Below, piece by piece: positions 53,466 through 62,022 of a stretch of 64,000 bases of DNA. The stretch covers positions 303,923 through 367,922 of the forward strand of contig NZ_VFVR01000007.1 of NCBI RefSeq assembly GCF_006442205.1, read 5' to 3'. This stretch comes from Mesorhizobium sp. B2-3-12. GTDB taxonomy: Bacteria > Pseudomonadota > Alphaproteobacteria > Rhizobiales > Rhizobiaceae. Position numbers and translations under genes: made by a program. The notes beneath the pieces are model-generated. The model was not told where the DNA came from and did no database searches. It saw only the letters and a program-made list of their open reading frames with translations. Every line of letters begins with the position of its first letter. The first letter of the stretch is position 1.

Positions 53466-53774
53466 GGGAGGCTATTTGTACGCGTTCGGACGGACATTAG
53501 CTAAGTCGCGATTGGGGCTGTCAATTATGCAATCGCCTGGACCTGATGGCCGCAGCAGGCTTACGATCATTCTACTCCATCGCGAGCCCAATCAGGCACA
53601 ATATCCCAGCGCGCCGAGAACAAACCGGCCATGCTGGTCGACAGCTCTTCGCGAACAAGAAGCGGATGCGCGAATTTGAACCGGCGAAGCCGGGGTGGTC
53701 CTTTTAACGAAGAAACGGCCGCACAATCTGCGAAGAATAGGAACGGAACCGTGAGAGTCTTGACCGGCCCAGGT
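53466..53774. other. 310-bp intergenic stretch, no gene seen
   Basis: Short frames on both strands only. It lies between the small minus-strand gene and the 3' end of the ligase gene. Confidence 0.4.
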
Positions 53775-54635
53775 TCAAGATTTCTCGCGAAAATCCAGCA
53801 GCTTCGCATGGCGCAGCTTTTCTTCTCCCTTCAGGAACTTCACAAGCCCGACAAGACCGGGCTTTAGCCATTCGGCCTTGTCGCTCTTTATCCCTTTCGG
53901 CACCGGCCCTCCTACCTTCCCCTTAACCCGGTCCCACAGACGCTGGCGCTTGTCGGCCTTGAACGTGACGAAGGCGCCGCCGGCATAGCGGCCCTTGTCG
54001 GCCATCAGCACCATGGCAGGTTTGCCCGCCTCGCGCTGGACGCCGATGATATCCATCTCCTTTTCGGCATAGCACTTGATCTTGCGCCAGTTCATCGTCG
54101 GGCCGCTGCGATAGACGCCGCCCTTGCGCTTCGACACCATGCCTTCAAGGCCGGCCTGGTCCACCATGTGATAGACAGCGGCGCCAGCGCCCGGCATCGC
54201 TTCGCTGAACTGGATATGGCCGGTCGGAAGCAACGCCTGCAGGATCTCACGACGATCTTCTATCGGCATATTGCGCAGATCGTGGCCGTTGAGGTGCAGC
54301 AAGTCGAACGCGACCAGATAGAGGTCGCGCGAGGGTTTGCGGCTGGTGACGGCGGATTGCAGCACGTGGACGTCTGTCAGGCCCGCCTCGTTGATCGTAA
54401 TCGCCTCGCCATCGATGATGAAGCTTGCCGCCTCGATCGCCGTGGCTTCGCCGGCAAGTTGAACATAACGACCCGTCCAGTCGTAACCGTTCTTTGTAAA
54501 CAGCCGAATTCCGTCTTCGTCCTTGATGAGCTGGGTGCGGTAGCCGTCGAACTTGAATTCATGGATCCACTCGTCGCCCTGAGGCGGTGTATCGACGAGC
54601 TCAGGCTCCATGGGCTTGATGAACTTCAGACGCAT
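53775..54635 (-). CDS. ATP-dependent DNA ligase (LigC/LigD-ligase type)
   Basis: 286 residues. The nucleotidyltransferase motif I HEFKFDGYR has the AMP-accepting Lys28; IIDGEA and FDLLHLNG follow as motifs III-like, EGMVSKRKGGVY as IV and WRKIKCYAE as V. The C-terminal ~90 residues form a short OB fold. No polymerase or nuclease domain is fused, so it is a stand-alone LigD-ligase-like enzyme. Such proteins take part in non-homologous end joining with Ku. No ku gene is in the window. Confidence 0.92.
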   Translation of the reverse strand: MRLKFIKPMEPELVDTPPQGDEWIHEFKFDGYRTQLIKDEDGIRLFTKNGYDWTGRYVQLAGEATAIEAASFIIDGEAITINEAGLTDVHVLQSAVTSRKPSRDLYLVAFDLLHLNGHDLRNMPIEDRREILQALLPTGHIQFSEAMPGAGAAVYHMVDQAGLEGMVSKRKGGVYRSGPTMNWRKIKCYAEKEMDIIGVQREAGKPAMVLMADKGRYAGGAFVTFKADKRQRLWDRVKGKVGGPVPKGIKSDKAEWLKPGLVGLVKFLKGEEKLRHAKLLDFREKS

Positions 54636-54762
54636 GCACCGAACTCACGACGGATATGCGGTTCAATCAGCTTTAGCTAAAATAGTTCCGAACCCGCAAA
54701 CCGTTAGCGCGATGCAACAAAGCTCGCGGAACTACGTTGGCATCCATCGGAGTGGAGGAACA

Positions 54763-54953
54763 ATGATGGCGGATGACAAGAGCAAGCGAGACTCTCGAGA
54801 TCGAAACCGCGTCTCCGTAGAGGAAGAATAGAGATTCGTTATTTCGACGAGAAGACGGGAATCACGGCCCAACAGGTGCGCGACCTGATAAAGCAACACG
54901 GCAATGACCGCGCCACGCTGGAACGCGAGGCGAAAAACCTCAAACGCGGCTGA
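54763..54953 (+). pseudogene. DUF3606 gene with a one-base deletion
   Basis: ATG 54763 with GGAGG four bases upstream starts MMADDKSKRDSRDRNRVSVE and stops at TAG 54829. One base further the sequence continues EIRYFDEKTGITAQQVRDLI and KQHGNDRATLEREAKNL, the rest of a DUF3606 protein, to TGA 54951. A missing T in GAATAGAG (expected GAATATGAG) explains the break. DUF3606 proteins are small and of unknown role. Confidence 0.8.
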
Positions 54954-54961
54954 GACTACCG

Positions 54962-55228
54962 ATGACGAAGTACCAAGTGGAAGAGATCGAAGGCGACGCG
55001 GTCTTGTCATCTGCCGTTGTTGTAGTCGACGATCCGATGAAAGCCGCAGAAGCCGCGGCTGGTGGTCAAAAGGTATCGCCAAGGGCTCTACAGGATCATT
55101 GGTTCCGGGTTGTCGATGAAGAGCAAGCCGCCGTTTACGAGTACAGCCTGGCCGTGCCTGACGAGCATCCAGATCCAGAATGGACGAGGCAATCTGACCT
55201 CGCCGATCCCTGGGAAGTTCCACGGTGA
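54962..55228 (+). CDS. Hypothetical protein, rhizobial small family
   Basis: 88 residues, MTKYQVEEIEGDAVLSSAVV then SPRALQDHWFRVVDEEQAAV. The VEEIEGxAVLSxAxxVxD...SPRALQxHWFRVVDE pattern is one I recall from rhizobial genomes. No function known. It follows the DUF3606 remnant by 8 bp and its 3' half overlaps an opposing ORF (55088-55357). Confidence 0.7.
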   Translation: MTKYQVEEIEGDAVLSSAVVVVDDPMKAAEAAAGGQKVSPRALQDHWFRVVDEEQAAVYEYSLAVPDEHPDPEWTRQSDLADPWEVPR

Positions 55229-55357
55229 AAAGTCATCCCAGAGGAAGAAAAAATCGTTGGAGCCGAATACGCCGGCGAATGCGATCGAATTCCTCAACAC
55301 GCCCGAAAGTTTCTCGCGCTTGGTGAGTTCGGGCTTCTTATAAGCCTTCCTAATCAT
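55088..55357 (-). CDS. Putative RiPP-like precursor 2 (YxxPxL leader)
   Basis: Up to 89 residues from ATG 55357. The N-terminus IRKAYKKPELTKREKLSGVL has the YxxPxL leader motif recognised by RiPP/lasso RRE proteins and matches the short Y(E/K)KPxLxKRExL proteins annotated as putative RiPP precursors in rhizobia. Then comes NSIAFAGVFGSNDFFFLWDD, a hydrophobic aromatic core-like part. The rest (after about residue 45) runs antisense to the 54962-55228 gene and may not be part of a peptide. The ATG overlaps the stop of precursor 1 (ATGA). No lasso B/C enzymes are visible in the window. Confidence 0.5.
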   Translation of the reverse strand: MIRKAYKKPELTKREKLSGVLRNSIAFAGVFGSNDFFFLWDDFSPWNFPGIGEVRLPRPFWIWMLVRHGQAVLVNGGLLFIDNPEPMIL

Positions 55358-55473
55358 TCGACCCCGCCGGATATCGCGATCACCTGGACAGCTATGTTAC
55401 CCAGCCGCTCGCGCTTCTTCAGTTCTGGCTTTTCGTAGGATCCCGCCCGAGATCGTCCGCTATCGAGAAACAT
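55354..55473 (-). CDS. Putative RiPP-like precursor 1 (YxxPxL leader)
   Basis: 39 residues: residues 13-24 are YEKPELKKRERL, followed by GNIAVQVIAISGGVE. Same leader as precursor 2. It begins inside the last codons of the ArsR-type gene (14-bp overlap) and ends overlapping precursor 2 by 4 bases, so the three form one minus-strand unit. No good ribosome site precedes the ATG, so coupling from arsR is likely. Function inferred only from the leader motif. Confidence 0.5.
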   Translation of the reverse strand: MFLDSGRSRAGSYEKPELKKRERLGNIAVQVIAISGGVE

Positions 55474-55801
55474 GCGCGGTCGGGCTCGATGCCTTCGGCC
55501 TGATATCGCCAAAGGTGTGTTCCAAGAAGGCCAACAACTGGCGCACGGCGGGCGAATCGCAGGAGTAATATATCCACTGGCTTTCCCGCCGGGTGTTCAC
55601 CAGTCCGGCCCTACGCAGTTTGGCCAGATTTTGCGAGAGCGGCGCTTGAGTGTGGTTGCTCCCTACCTTCTCCAACAGTTCGTTTACTGACTGTTCCCCA
55701 TCGAGCAAATGAGCCAAGACCAATAGTCTGGTCGGGTTGCCGACTGCCTCAAGGAATTCACAAGCTTCGACGCACCTGCCCTTGGATGTTTTCGAAACCA
55801 T
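55460..55801 (-). CDS. ArsR-family regulator
   Basis: 113 residues from ATG 55801. FLEAVGNPTRLLVLAHLLDG, then SVNELLEKVGSNHTQAPLSQ and LAKLRRAGLVNTRRESQWIY are the winged-helix and recognition helix of ArsR proteins. The usual metal-binding CxC (ELCVCDL) is replaced, so it is not a classical arsenic sensor; a Cys pair in RCVEACEF near the N-terminus may serve instead. The 3' end overlaps precursor 1. Confidence 0.82.
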   Translation of the reverse strand: MVSKTSKGRCVEACEFLEAVGNPTRLLVLAHLLDGEQSVNELLEKVGSNHTQAPLSQNLAKLRRAGLVNTRRESQWIYYSCDSPAVRQLLAFLEHTFGDIRPKASSPTAHVSR

Positions 55802-55914
55802 ATGCGCCAATCTGGTCCATCCGGTCCCTCGCCCAAAGGTGCATGGCATGAAGCTGCCCGACATGGCGGCCCAGATATGGATTGCACGGCATATGAAAAG
55901 ATACGCTCAGCCTC

Positions 55915-56110
55915 GGCAGCTTTTTGCCATTCTGGTCCCGGACCTGAATGAATAATTGCTGGCTGTCGAGATCCTTCGGAGATTCTTTCACCAAGTCGAT
56001 CAAGCCTCCGATGCCTCACGACGTGCTCCTCGAGCCCGTCGAGTCGATGCCTACCTCATCTTTTAATGACCGCATGGCTGTCTCCGGTGTCAAAGAATAT
56101 CTCGCCCTCC
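55915..56110 (-). pseudogene. Degenerate DUF6894 gene remnant
   Basis: Read with several frame changes, the minus strand gives RDILFDTGDSHAVIK (about 56060-56105), DEVGIDST, EEHVVR, EASEA, LIDLVKESPKDLDSQQLFIQ and VRDQNGKKLPRLSVSF, in the order of a DUF6894 protein. At least three indels separate these pieces, so no complete frame remains. Confidence 0.45.
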
Positions 56111-56118
56111 AGCCCCTC

Positions 56119-56856
56119 TCACAGCATTCTCGCGTTTTTTTGGTGTAGATAGCCGGTATCGAAATCTCCTGCTCGTACGAGACCAGACCAATCGACAGCG
56201 TGCAATCGCGAGCCCTTGGTGACGATCAACCTGGCGCCTCGTAGTTCTTGAAGCATTCGGTTCACGTGCACGGTCGATAAGCCCAACGCGTCGGCAAGTT
56301 CTGCCTGCGTGATGGGAAGCTCCGCCACATGATCCTTGATGAGCCCCATGGAGTGAAGGCGGACGATGAGCTCGCATAGAATGTGCGCCATGCGAGCATA
56401 GGCGTCGCGCCTTCCAACATTTGTGACCCACTCTCGATAGATCGCGGCGTCGATCACGGTCGAGCGCCAAAACACAGTCGCTATGGAAGGATGTTGGTCG
56501 CAAATGGCTCGCAACGCATCATGCCGCATGAGGCCCACGGTAACGCGCGTGAGGGGTGAGAACGCGCAATCCAAAATAGAGAGATGCATTCCGTGGAGGT
56601 CAGGAATGTCTCCCGGAACAAAGAACGACGTGATCTGCCGTTTGCCCTCGCCCGTGAGCTTGGTGGAGCCCACCAGACCGTCCAAAACCACGAATGAATG
56701 GGTGGGCCGATCTCCCTCGCGCACGATGTCCTGGTTGGCCTGATAGTCCCGTTTCTGAAATTGGATGCTCTCTAAAACGGTGATATCCGACTGAGTGAGA
56801 TCAGAGATGTTCTGGAGCTTACGGGTTAGAACATTCGGAGAAGGAACATGTGCCAA
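56119..56856 (-). CDS. Crp/Fnr-family transcriptional regulator
   Basis: 245 residues. The sensory domain (about 30-150, IVREGDRPTHSFVVLDGLVG and SFFVPGDIPDLHGMHL) and a winged helix with PITQAELADALGLSTVHVNR. No Cys cluster. The first codon is TTG 56856 without a clear ribosome site, so the start is uncertain. A second member of the same family lies at 48074-48814, but they are not close. Confidence 0.88.
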   Translation of the reverse strand: MAHVPSPNVLTRKLQNISDLTQSDITVLESIQFQKRDYQANQDIVREGDRPTHSFVVLDGLVGSTKLTGEGKRQITSFFVPGDIPDLHGMHLSILDCAFSPLTRVTVGLMRHDALRAICDQHPSIATVFWRSTVIDAAIYREWVTNVGRRDAYARMAHILCELIVRLHSMGLIKDHVAELPITQAELADALGLSTVHVNRMLQELRGARLIVTKGSRLHAVDWSGLVRAGDFDTGYLHQKNARML

Positions 56857-57058
56857 ATTTTGTGACCGGGTTGCTTTTAAACGCCGAACTCGGACCAGGC
56901 TCTAATGTTCCCGGCGTTAGCGAGCGCGCCTGCTACAACGCGCGAGACGTCTGCTAACTCATTGGCATCCGGTCTACCTCGGCCAACGGATTTCGCCACT
57001 AGGCCGATGGCTGAATCTCAGATTGCGGACGCTCCAAAGAGAGGCGGAAGGTGCTTAG

Positions 57059-57335
57059 TCATGCTGAACCCGGCTCGATCGGATAACCTGATCGTTCGTA
57101 GAACTCGGCTACGCCAGCATTGGATTCGACCACTTGCAAATTCACCTTCTTACAGCCAAGTGCTGCTAGACGACTTTCAGCCTCTGTAAGAAGCTTCTGC
57201 CCGACCCCTTGTCTTTGCGGGTTTCAACATAGCGATCCGCGAAATCCAACCTCGATGACCCCCGTACCCTGCCATCACTGAGCCGATGCCTCCCAACGGG
57301 TGTCGGCCGTTCCACGCAATGTCTCCGTTGCGCAG
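57059..57335 (-). pseudogene. Frameshifted GNAT acetyltransferase
   Basis: The 5' part reads GSVMAGYGGHRGWISRIAML; after a frame change the sequence continues QGVGQKLLTEAESRLAALGC (acetyl-CoA loop Q-x-x-G-x-G/A-like), KKVNLQVVESNAGVAEFYER and SGYPIEPGSA to TGA 57059. This is the C-terminal two thirds of a GNAT enzyme of the YpeA type. At least one indel near 57220 breaks it and the N-terminus is not seen intact. Confidence 0.65.
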
Positions 57336-57397
57336 AGGCGGAGGGAACGAATTCTTCCGTGTTACGTTGAAGCGGGTTGAACTTAAAAGGGGTGGGG

Positions 57398-59188
57398 ATG
57401 AGCGAACTGTCGCTGGAAGACGTTATCGCGTTCGATAAGATCGACAATTCCGAGACCGGCCGGGACTTTGATTACAGGGATTTCTTTGAGAACGGTGCTG
57501 TTGCGCTTCATCTCGTGAGCGCAGAGGGCGTCATTCTGCACGCCAACAAAGCTGAACTCGATTTGGTTGGCTATCCGGCAGAGGATTATGTGGGGCGCCA
57601 CATTGGCGAATTCCATCCTGACCGGGACGTGATCGAGGATGTTTTGGATCGCCTGACCCGTGGGGAAAAGATCACGAGGTATCCGGCGCGATTGAGGGCT
57701 TTCGACGGGTCGATCAAGCACGTAGAGATCACATCGAGTGGCCATTTCGTCGACGGAAAGCTGATCAACACGAGATGCTTCACCGTCGATTTAACCGACC
57801 TGGAGCGAACTCGTAGCGAGTTGCGGCGCAAGGACAGTACCTACCATCAGATTCTGGATGCGCTTCCGGTCGCCATTTACACCACTGACCCGCATGGCAC
57901 GATCACCTATTACAACCGCGCTGCTGCGGCGCTCGCAGGCCGGGACCCTGAGGTCGGCAAGGACAAATGGTGTGTCACATTCAAGCTGTTCACGCCCGAC
58001 GGCAAGGAACTGCCGCATGACGAATGCCCGATGGCGATTGCGCTCAAGGAGAACCGGCCAGTTTACGACCAGCAGGCCATAGCTCAACGTCCGGACGGGT
58101 CCTTCTTCCCATTTCAGCCTTATCCAACTCCTATACGAGACGAGACGGGCGATCTGGTTGGTGCGGTCAATATGCTGCTTGACCTAACCGATGCCCAACG
58201 GGCCGAGGAGGTCCGCCATCATTTGTCAGCCATTGTGGAATCCTCGTTCGATGCCATCGTCAGCAAGGATCTGAACACGAATATCACGAGTTGGAATCAC
58301 GGCGCCGAACGTCTGTTCGGCTACACTGCCGAGGAGGCCATCGGGCGGTCTGTCACGATGCTCATCCCGGCTCAGCATCAGGACGAGGAACCGCGCATCC
58401 TTGAACGCATCCGCCGCGGTGAGCGAGTTGAGAGCTTCGAAACAGAGCGGCAGCGAAAGGATGGCAGCCTCGTTCCAGTCTCGCTGACGATATCACCTGT
58501 GCGCAATGCCGTCGGCCAGATCATCGGCGCCTCCAAGATCGCCCGAGACATCTCGATGGCTAAGGAGAGCGAACATCGCATCCGCATGCTCATGCGCGAG
58601 GTCAACCATCGGGTTAAAAACCAGTATTCCGTTATTCTCTCTATGATCAGAGAAACAAACAAGCGCGCCGACAACCCCGCAGCGTTCGAGCGGCAGGTTC
58701 GTGAGCGGATCATGGCTCTCTCACGCTCGCACGATCTGCTCGTTATGGGCGACTGGAGGGGCGTCACCGTTTTGGAACTCCTGCTATCGCAGGTCAAGCC
58801 ATTCGGCGACGAGGGCCGAATTTCCTTATCCGGCCCGGCCGTTATCCTCAGTCCCAATGCGGTCCAATATCTTGGCATCGCTTTTCACGAACTCGCCACC
58901 AATTCAGCCAAATACGGCGCGCTTTTGGGAGATCAGGGGGCGATTTCGGTCAGATGGAACGTTTCGGGTTCGGGAACTCAGGGGGTCTTTCAGCTTACCT
59001 GGGCTGAAAAAGATGGTCCAAAAGTTCAGACCATCGGACAGGGTGGATTTGGAACAGTGGTGCTGAAGCGGGTTGCTCCCGAGGCGCTCGGAGGCAAAGG
59101 CAACCTCGACTACGGCGAACATGGCATCGTTTGGAGTTTGGAAGCGCCGGTGGCCTGGGTAGAGGCCACAGTAGCCAGTGAGGCCTAA
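57398..59188 (+). CDS. HWE-family sensor histidine kinase with three PAS domains
   Basis: 596 residues from ATG 57398, preceded by AGGGGTGGGG. PAS1 about residues 25-140, PAS2 about 145-265, PAS3 about 275-395 (AIVESSFDAIVSKDLNTNIT). The kinase has REVNHRVKNQYSVI (phospho-His near residue 403), the N box YLGIAFHELATNSAKYGALL and LTWAEKDGP, the W-x-E of HWE kinases. In rhizobia such kinases feed the general stress response (PhyR) or single receivers. A lone receiver gene follows 210 bp downstream on the opposite strand. Soluble; no membrane segment. Confidence 0.93.
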   Translation: MSELSLEDVIAFDKIDNSETGRDFDYRDFFENGAVALHLVSAEGVILHANKAELDLVGYPAEDYVGRHIGEFHPDRDVIEDVLDRLTRGEKITRYPARLRAFDGSIKHVEITSSGHFVDGKLINTRCFTVDLTDLERTRSELRRKDSTYHQILDALPVAIYTTDPHGTITYYNRAAAALAGRDPEVGKDKWCVTFKLFTPDGKELPHDECPMAIALKENRPVYDQQAIAQRPDGSFFPFQPYPTPIRDETGDLVGAVNMLLDLTDAQRAEEVRHHLSAIVESSFDAIVSKDLNTNITSWNHGAERLFGYTAEEAIGRSVTMLIPAQHQDEEPRILERIRRGERVESFETERQRKDGSLVPVSLTISPVRNAVGQIIGASKIARDISMAKESEHRIRMLMREVNHRVKNQYSVILSMIRETNKRADNPAAFERQVRERIMALSRSHDLLVMGDWRGVTVLELLLSQVKPFGDEGRISLSGPAVILSPNAVQYLGIAFHELATNSAKYGALLGDQGAISVRWNVSGSGTQGVFQLTWAEKDGPKVQTIGQGGFGTVVLKRVAPEALGGKGNLDYGEHGIVWSLEAPVAWVEATVASEA

Positions 59189-59398
59189 AGCACGACGACT
59201 CAGAGTTGCGGGACGCCAAGTTCTCGTCAGCCTCGCGCAGAACCGTGTACCGAGGAGCGAGCAGTGGCCACACGCGGCCGCCTGCCTTATTCCGCCACGC
59301 ATGCTGACATCGCCGCGACGTCCGAAGTGTTTCGCTCCTCTCTGCTAAATCGCGCGTGCGACCTTCACCGGCCTTGGAGGATGCTGTCCGGGGTCGCT

Positions 59399-59812
59399 TC
59401 AGGTGGACCGGAATCGTTCCCGCCTGCGACTATCGAGCACGCGTTTCAGGTCGCGCTGCTGGACAAGCGACATCGCCGTGGCCGCTAGGTCAGCCATCTC
59501 AGATGGTTTCGGGACCCAGCTTCCTTTGGCGAAAATCTGATGCTCGGGATTGTCGTCGAATTCGTTGTTGCCTGAATGAACGATGAAAGGGATCGAGCGG
59601 TCCGCAAGAGTATGCGCAACGCTGTGGCAAACACCGTCCCTTAGCTTCAGGTCGATCACCGCCACATCGGGGTTTTGATCTCCAAGGTAGCGTTCGGCCT
59701 CTGCGCACGAGGTGACATGCACGACTTCAAACCCAGCTTCGGCCAAGTGGTGCTCGACGTCCAGAGCAATGAGAACTTCGTCTTCCAAAAGGAGCGCGAT
59801 CATATCAGCCAT
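59399..59812 (-). CDS. Single-domain response regulator
   Basis: 137 residues. DEVLIALDVEHHLAEAGFEV with the acidic pair at residues 10-11 (ED), the phospho-acceptor Asp54 in DVAVIDLKLRDG and Lys102 in WVPKPSE. No output domain. It may act as a phosphate sink or partner for the neighbouring HWE kinase; the convergent placement supports but does not prove this. The family is typical of rhizobial HWE kinase loci. Confidence 0.88.
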   Translation of the reverse strand: MADMIALLLEDEVLIALDVEHHLAEAGFEVVHVTSCAEAERYLGDQNPDVAVIDLKLRDGVCHSVAHTLADRSIPFIVHSGNNEFDDNPEHQIFAKGSWVPKPSEMADLAATAMSLVQQRDLKRVLDSRRRERFRST

Positions 59813-59957
59813 GGCGTCTCACCCTATCAGGCGGAAGCTCTGACATCGCTTACCTGCGCCTCCTGCCTTATGCTGGTGACCGTAAAGGTTTGTACCATCC
59901 CGTCACCCTAAGCGAGTCAGTTCGATGCGATCAAGTACCCGCGAGGGCGAATATTGA

Positions 59958-60278
59958 TCAGCCAGAGCGCCAAAACGACGATCCCTTCCCCGATCTCTTC
60001 CCTATCGGAAGGTCGTCATTCTCGGCGATGTCGCTGAGGAGGCTAACGACCATCGTCGCCTCCTCCGAGGTACAGGAATAGAAACGCCGTTTGCCTTGGG
60101 TGCGGGATCGCACAATTCCAAGTTTGGCCATGCCGCTCAAATGCTGTAAAAGCGCGCTCTGCCCACCCGCCAGAGAGAGTAACTCCGACACCGATTTCTC
60201 CTTATCCATCAGATGAATCAGGATCAGCAGCCGCTTCCTGAAGCCTAGGGCTGCGAATAGCTGCGAGGCAACGGACAA
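59958..60278 (-). CDS. ArsR-like winged-helix regulator
   Basis: 106 residues from a TTG at 60278. FAALGFRKRLLILIHLMDKE, SVSELLSLAGGQSALLQHLS and GMAKLGIVRSRTQGKRRFYS give the ArsR fold; no metal-binding Cys pair. The frame is open to a TAA 16 codons or more upstream and no ATG is present, so the N-terminus is uncertain. About 250 bp downstream of the DUF892 gene on the same strand. Confidence 0.75.
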   Translation of the reverse strand: MSVASQLFAALGFRKRLLILIHLMDKEKSVSELLSLAGGQSALLQHLSGMAKLGIVRSRTQGKRRFYSCTSEEATMVVSLLSDIAENDDLPIGKRSGKGSSFWRSG

Positions 60279-60476
60279 CTGCGTTCGCGAGGGCTTTTCC
60301 TCAGAGGGGCGGCTGCGATGGGCTAGTTACGCAGGCCTCAAGTGGTGTTTCGCCACTCGAGACGTGGGCTGAAATACGTCGTCTTCGAGTATCTTCCCCT
60401 TAGAACCCCCTCGAACTCGACTGTGCGCTAACTCTTCATCTCGGATCCACGCACCAGTTCCTTTTCCAAAAGCGAA

Positions 60477-60502
60477 GGCCCCGACGCTCGGCGGTCGGGG
60501 CC
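60477..60502 (-). terminator. Rho-independent terminator of the DUF892 gene
   Basis: GGCCCCGAC (60477-60485) pairs with GTCGGGGCC (60494-60502) across an 8-base loop. Read on the minus strand the stem is followed by TTCGCTTTT. It lies 29 bp after the DUF892 stop. Confidence 0.75.
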
Positions 60503-60531
60503 TGAAACTTTCAAAACCAGTCGGATCTTCG

Positions 60532-61044
60532 CTATGCCGCCTCGGCGGCAACGTTGACGGCCGACTCGGCGAGCTGCGTAAGGGCTTCGTCGGTGTCCTT
60601 CTCCTCGCCGAGGGTAAGCTCGAGAAGCTCTACTGCTTCATCCATGCCGAGTTCGCTGGCCCAGGTGCGCATCGTGCCATAGCGGGAGATCTCATAATGC
60701 TCGACTGCCTGAGCTGCGGCCAGCAGACCGGCATCGAGAGCCGGAGAGCCTTTATACTCGTCCATGATTTCGGAGCCTTCCTCCGTGATGCCCATGATGG
60801 CCGCGCACGTCTTGCCCTGTGGTTTCTTGCCGAGCGCGCTGAATATCTTCTCCAGGCGTGCGACATGCTCCTGGGTCTGGCCGCGGTGCTTTTCGAACGC
60901 TGCCTTGAGATCGGGGCTTTGTGCCGCCTTCGCCATCTTGGGAAGTGTCGCCAGAATCTTTTTCTCGGCAAAATAAATGTCTTTCAATGTATCGATGAAG
61001 AGCTCGTTCAGGCCTTTGGTCGAGGCCTTTTTTGTCGTCGCCAT
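60532..61044 (-). CDS. DUF892 (YciE/YciF-like) ferritin-like protein
   Basis: 170 residues from ATG 61044 with AAGGGAG upstream. An Ala/Lys-rich start (MATTKKASTKGLNELFIDTL) and the four-helix bundle with DIYFAEKKILATLPKMAKAA, HRGQTQEHVARLEKIF, EYKGSPALDAGLLAAAQAVE and HYEISRYGTM; the Glu/His positions (E in YFAEKKI, E...H in QEHV, E...H in VEHYE) fit a di-iron site. Members are stress-induced in soil bacteria. Divergent from the alpha/beta hydrolase; ends at a clear terminator. Confidence 0.92.
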   Translation of the reverse strand: MATTKKASTKGLNELFIDTLKDIYFAEKKILATLPKMAKAAQSPDLKAAFEKHRGQTQEHVARLEKIFSALGKKPQGKTCAAIMGITEEGSEIMDEYKGSPALDAGLLAAAQAVEHYEISRYGTMRTWASELGMDEAVELLELTLGEEKDTDEALTQLAESAVNVAAEAA

Positions 61045-61220
61045 GATTGTCTCCCTTCTTGAGCGCCTCACAAACGGGGCGGACGAGAAACAAAGTTGCG
61101 GCGATGCAGTTCCATCAAGATTGGGCCAGCATGCCAAATGGGCTTGCGGCTGGTATGTGCAGATGCGAAATTCGCGGATCGCCGAATTTCGACAAGGAGG
61201 TTTGGCAAATCGAGGTCGCA

Positions 61221-62012
61221 ATGATGTCCCGAGCAGCCATGCACAATGTCCAAATATCGGGCGCTGGCCCTCCAACAATCGTCTTCGCGCATGGCTTCGG
61301 ATGCGATCAAAACATGTGGCGCTTTGTTGCGCCCGCGTTCGAGGACCGGTTTCGCGTCGTCACCTTTGATCATATAGGAGCAGGCGGCTCGGATCTCACT
61401 GCCTATGATCCGAAGCGATATTCGACCCTGGATGGCTATGCAGATGATGTCGTCGCGCTCTGCCGCGAGCTTAGTATGACTGGCGGCATTTTCGTTGGGC
61501 ATTCGGTAAGCGCCATGATCGGCATTCTCGCCGCAAGGAAAGCGCCCGAGCTTTTCGGCAAGCTTGTGCTTGTGGGGCCGTCGCCCTGCTACATCAATAC
61601 GGATGATTACGTCGGCGGCTTTACGGAAGCTCAAATCTCGGAACTGCTGGAATTCCTTGACAGCAATCACATGGGCTGGTCGACCGCGATGGCACCAATC
61701 ATCATGGGCAATCCCGATCGGCCTGAACTCGCCAAAGAGCTTACGAACAGCTTTTGCAGGACCGATCCGGACATCGCCAAGAGGTTTGCCCGAGCCACCT
61801 TTCTATCCGACAATCGCGCTGACCTCGACGGCTTCTCGGTTCCTTCACTAATCCTGCAGTGCTCGGATGATGTGATCGCGCCGCAGGTGGTTGGCCAATA
61901 CGTGCACCATCGCTTGGAAAACAGCCGGATCGTCAATCTCAGCGCAACCGGGCATTGCCCCAATCTGAGTGCGCCGGCCGAAACGATCGCCGCTATCAAC
62001 AGCTTTGTTTGA
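61221..62012 (+). CDS. RsbQ-like alpha/beta hydrolase
   Basis: 263 residues from ATG 61221 (61224 also possible); GAGG lies five bases upstream. The oxyanion region is IVFAHGFGCDQNMWRFVAPA; the nucleophile Ser is in GIFVGHSVSAMIGILAA, the Asp in LQCSDDVIAP and the His in SATGHCPNL. This is the RsbQ/KAI2 type, whose Bacillus member supplies a hydrophobic ligand to a PAS-domain protein (RsbP). Directly followed, 10 bp later, by a PAS hybrid kinase, so the pair probably forms a sensor unit of the same kind. The substrate is not known. Confidence 0.9.
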   Translation: MMSRAAMHNVQISGAGPPTIVFAHGFGCDQNMWRFVAPAFEDRFRVVTFDHIGAGGSDLTAYDPKRYSTLDGYADDVVALCRELSMTGGIFVGHSVSAMIGILAARKAPELFGKLVLVGPSPCYINTDDYVGGFTEAQISELLEFLDSNHMGWSTAMAPIIMGNPDRPELAKELTNSFCRTDPDIAKRFARATFLSDNRADLDGFSVPSLILQCSDDVIAPQVVGQYVHHRLENSRIVNLSATGHCPNLSAPAETIAAINSFV

Positions 62013-62022
62013 GTGGCATATC

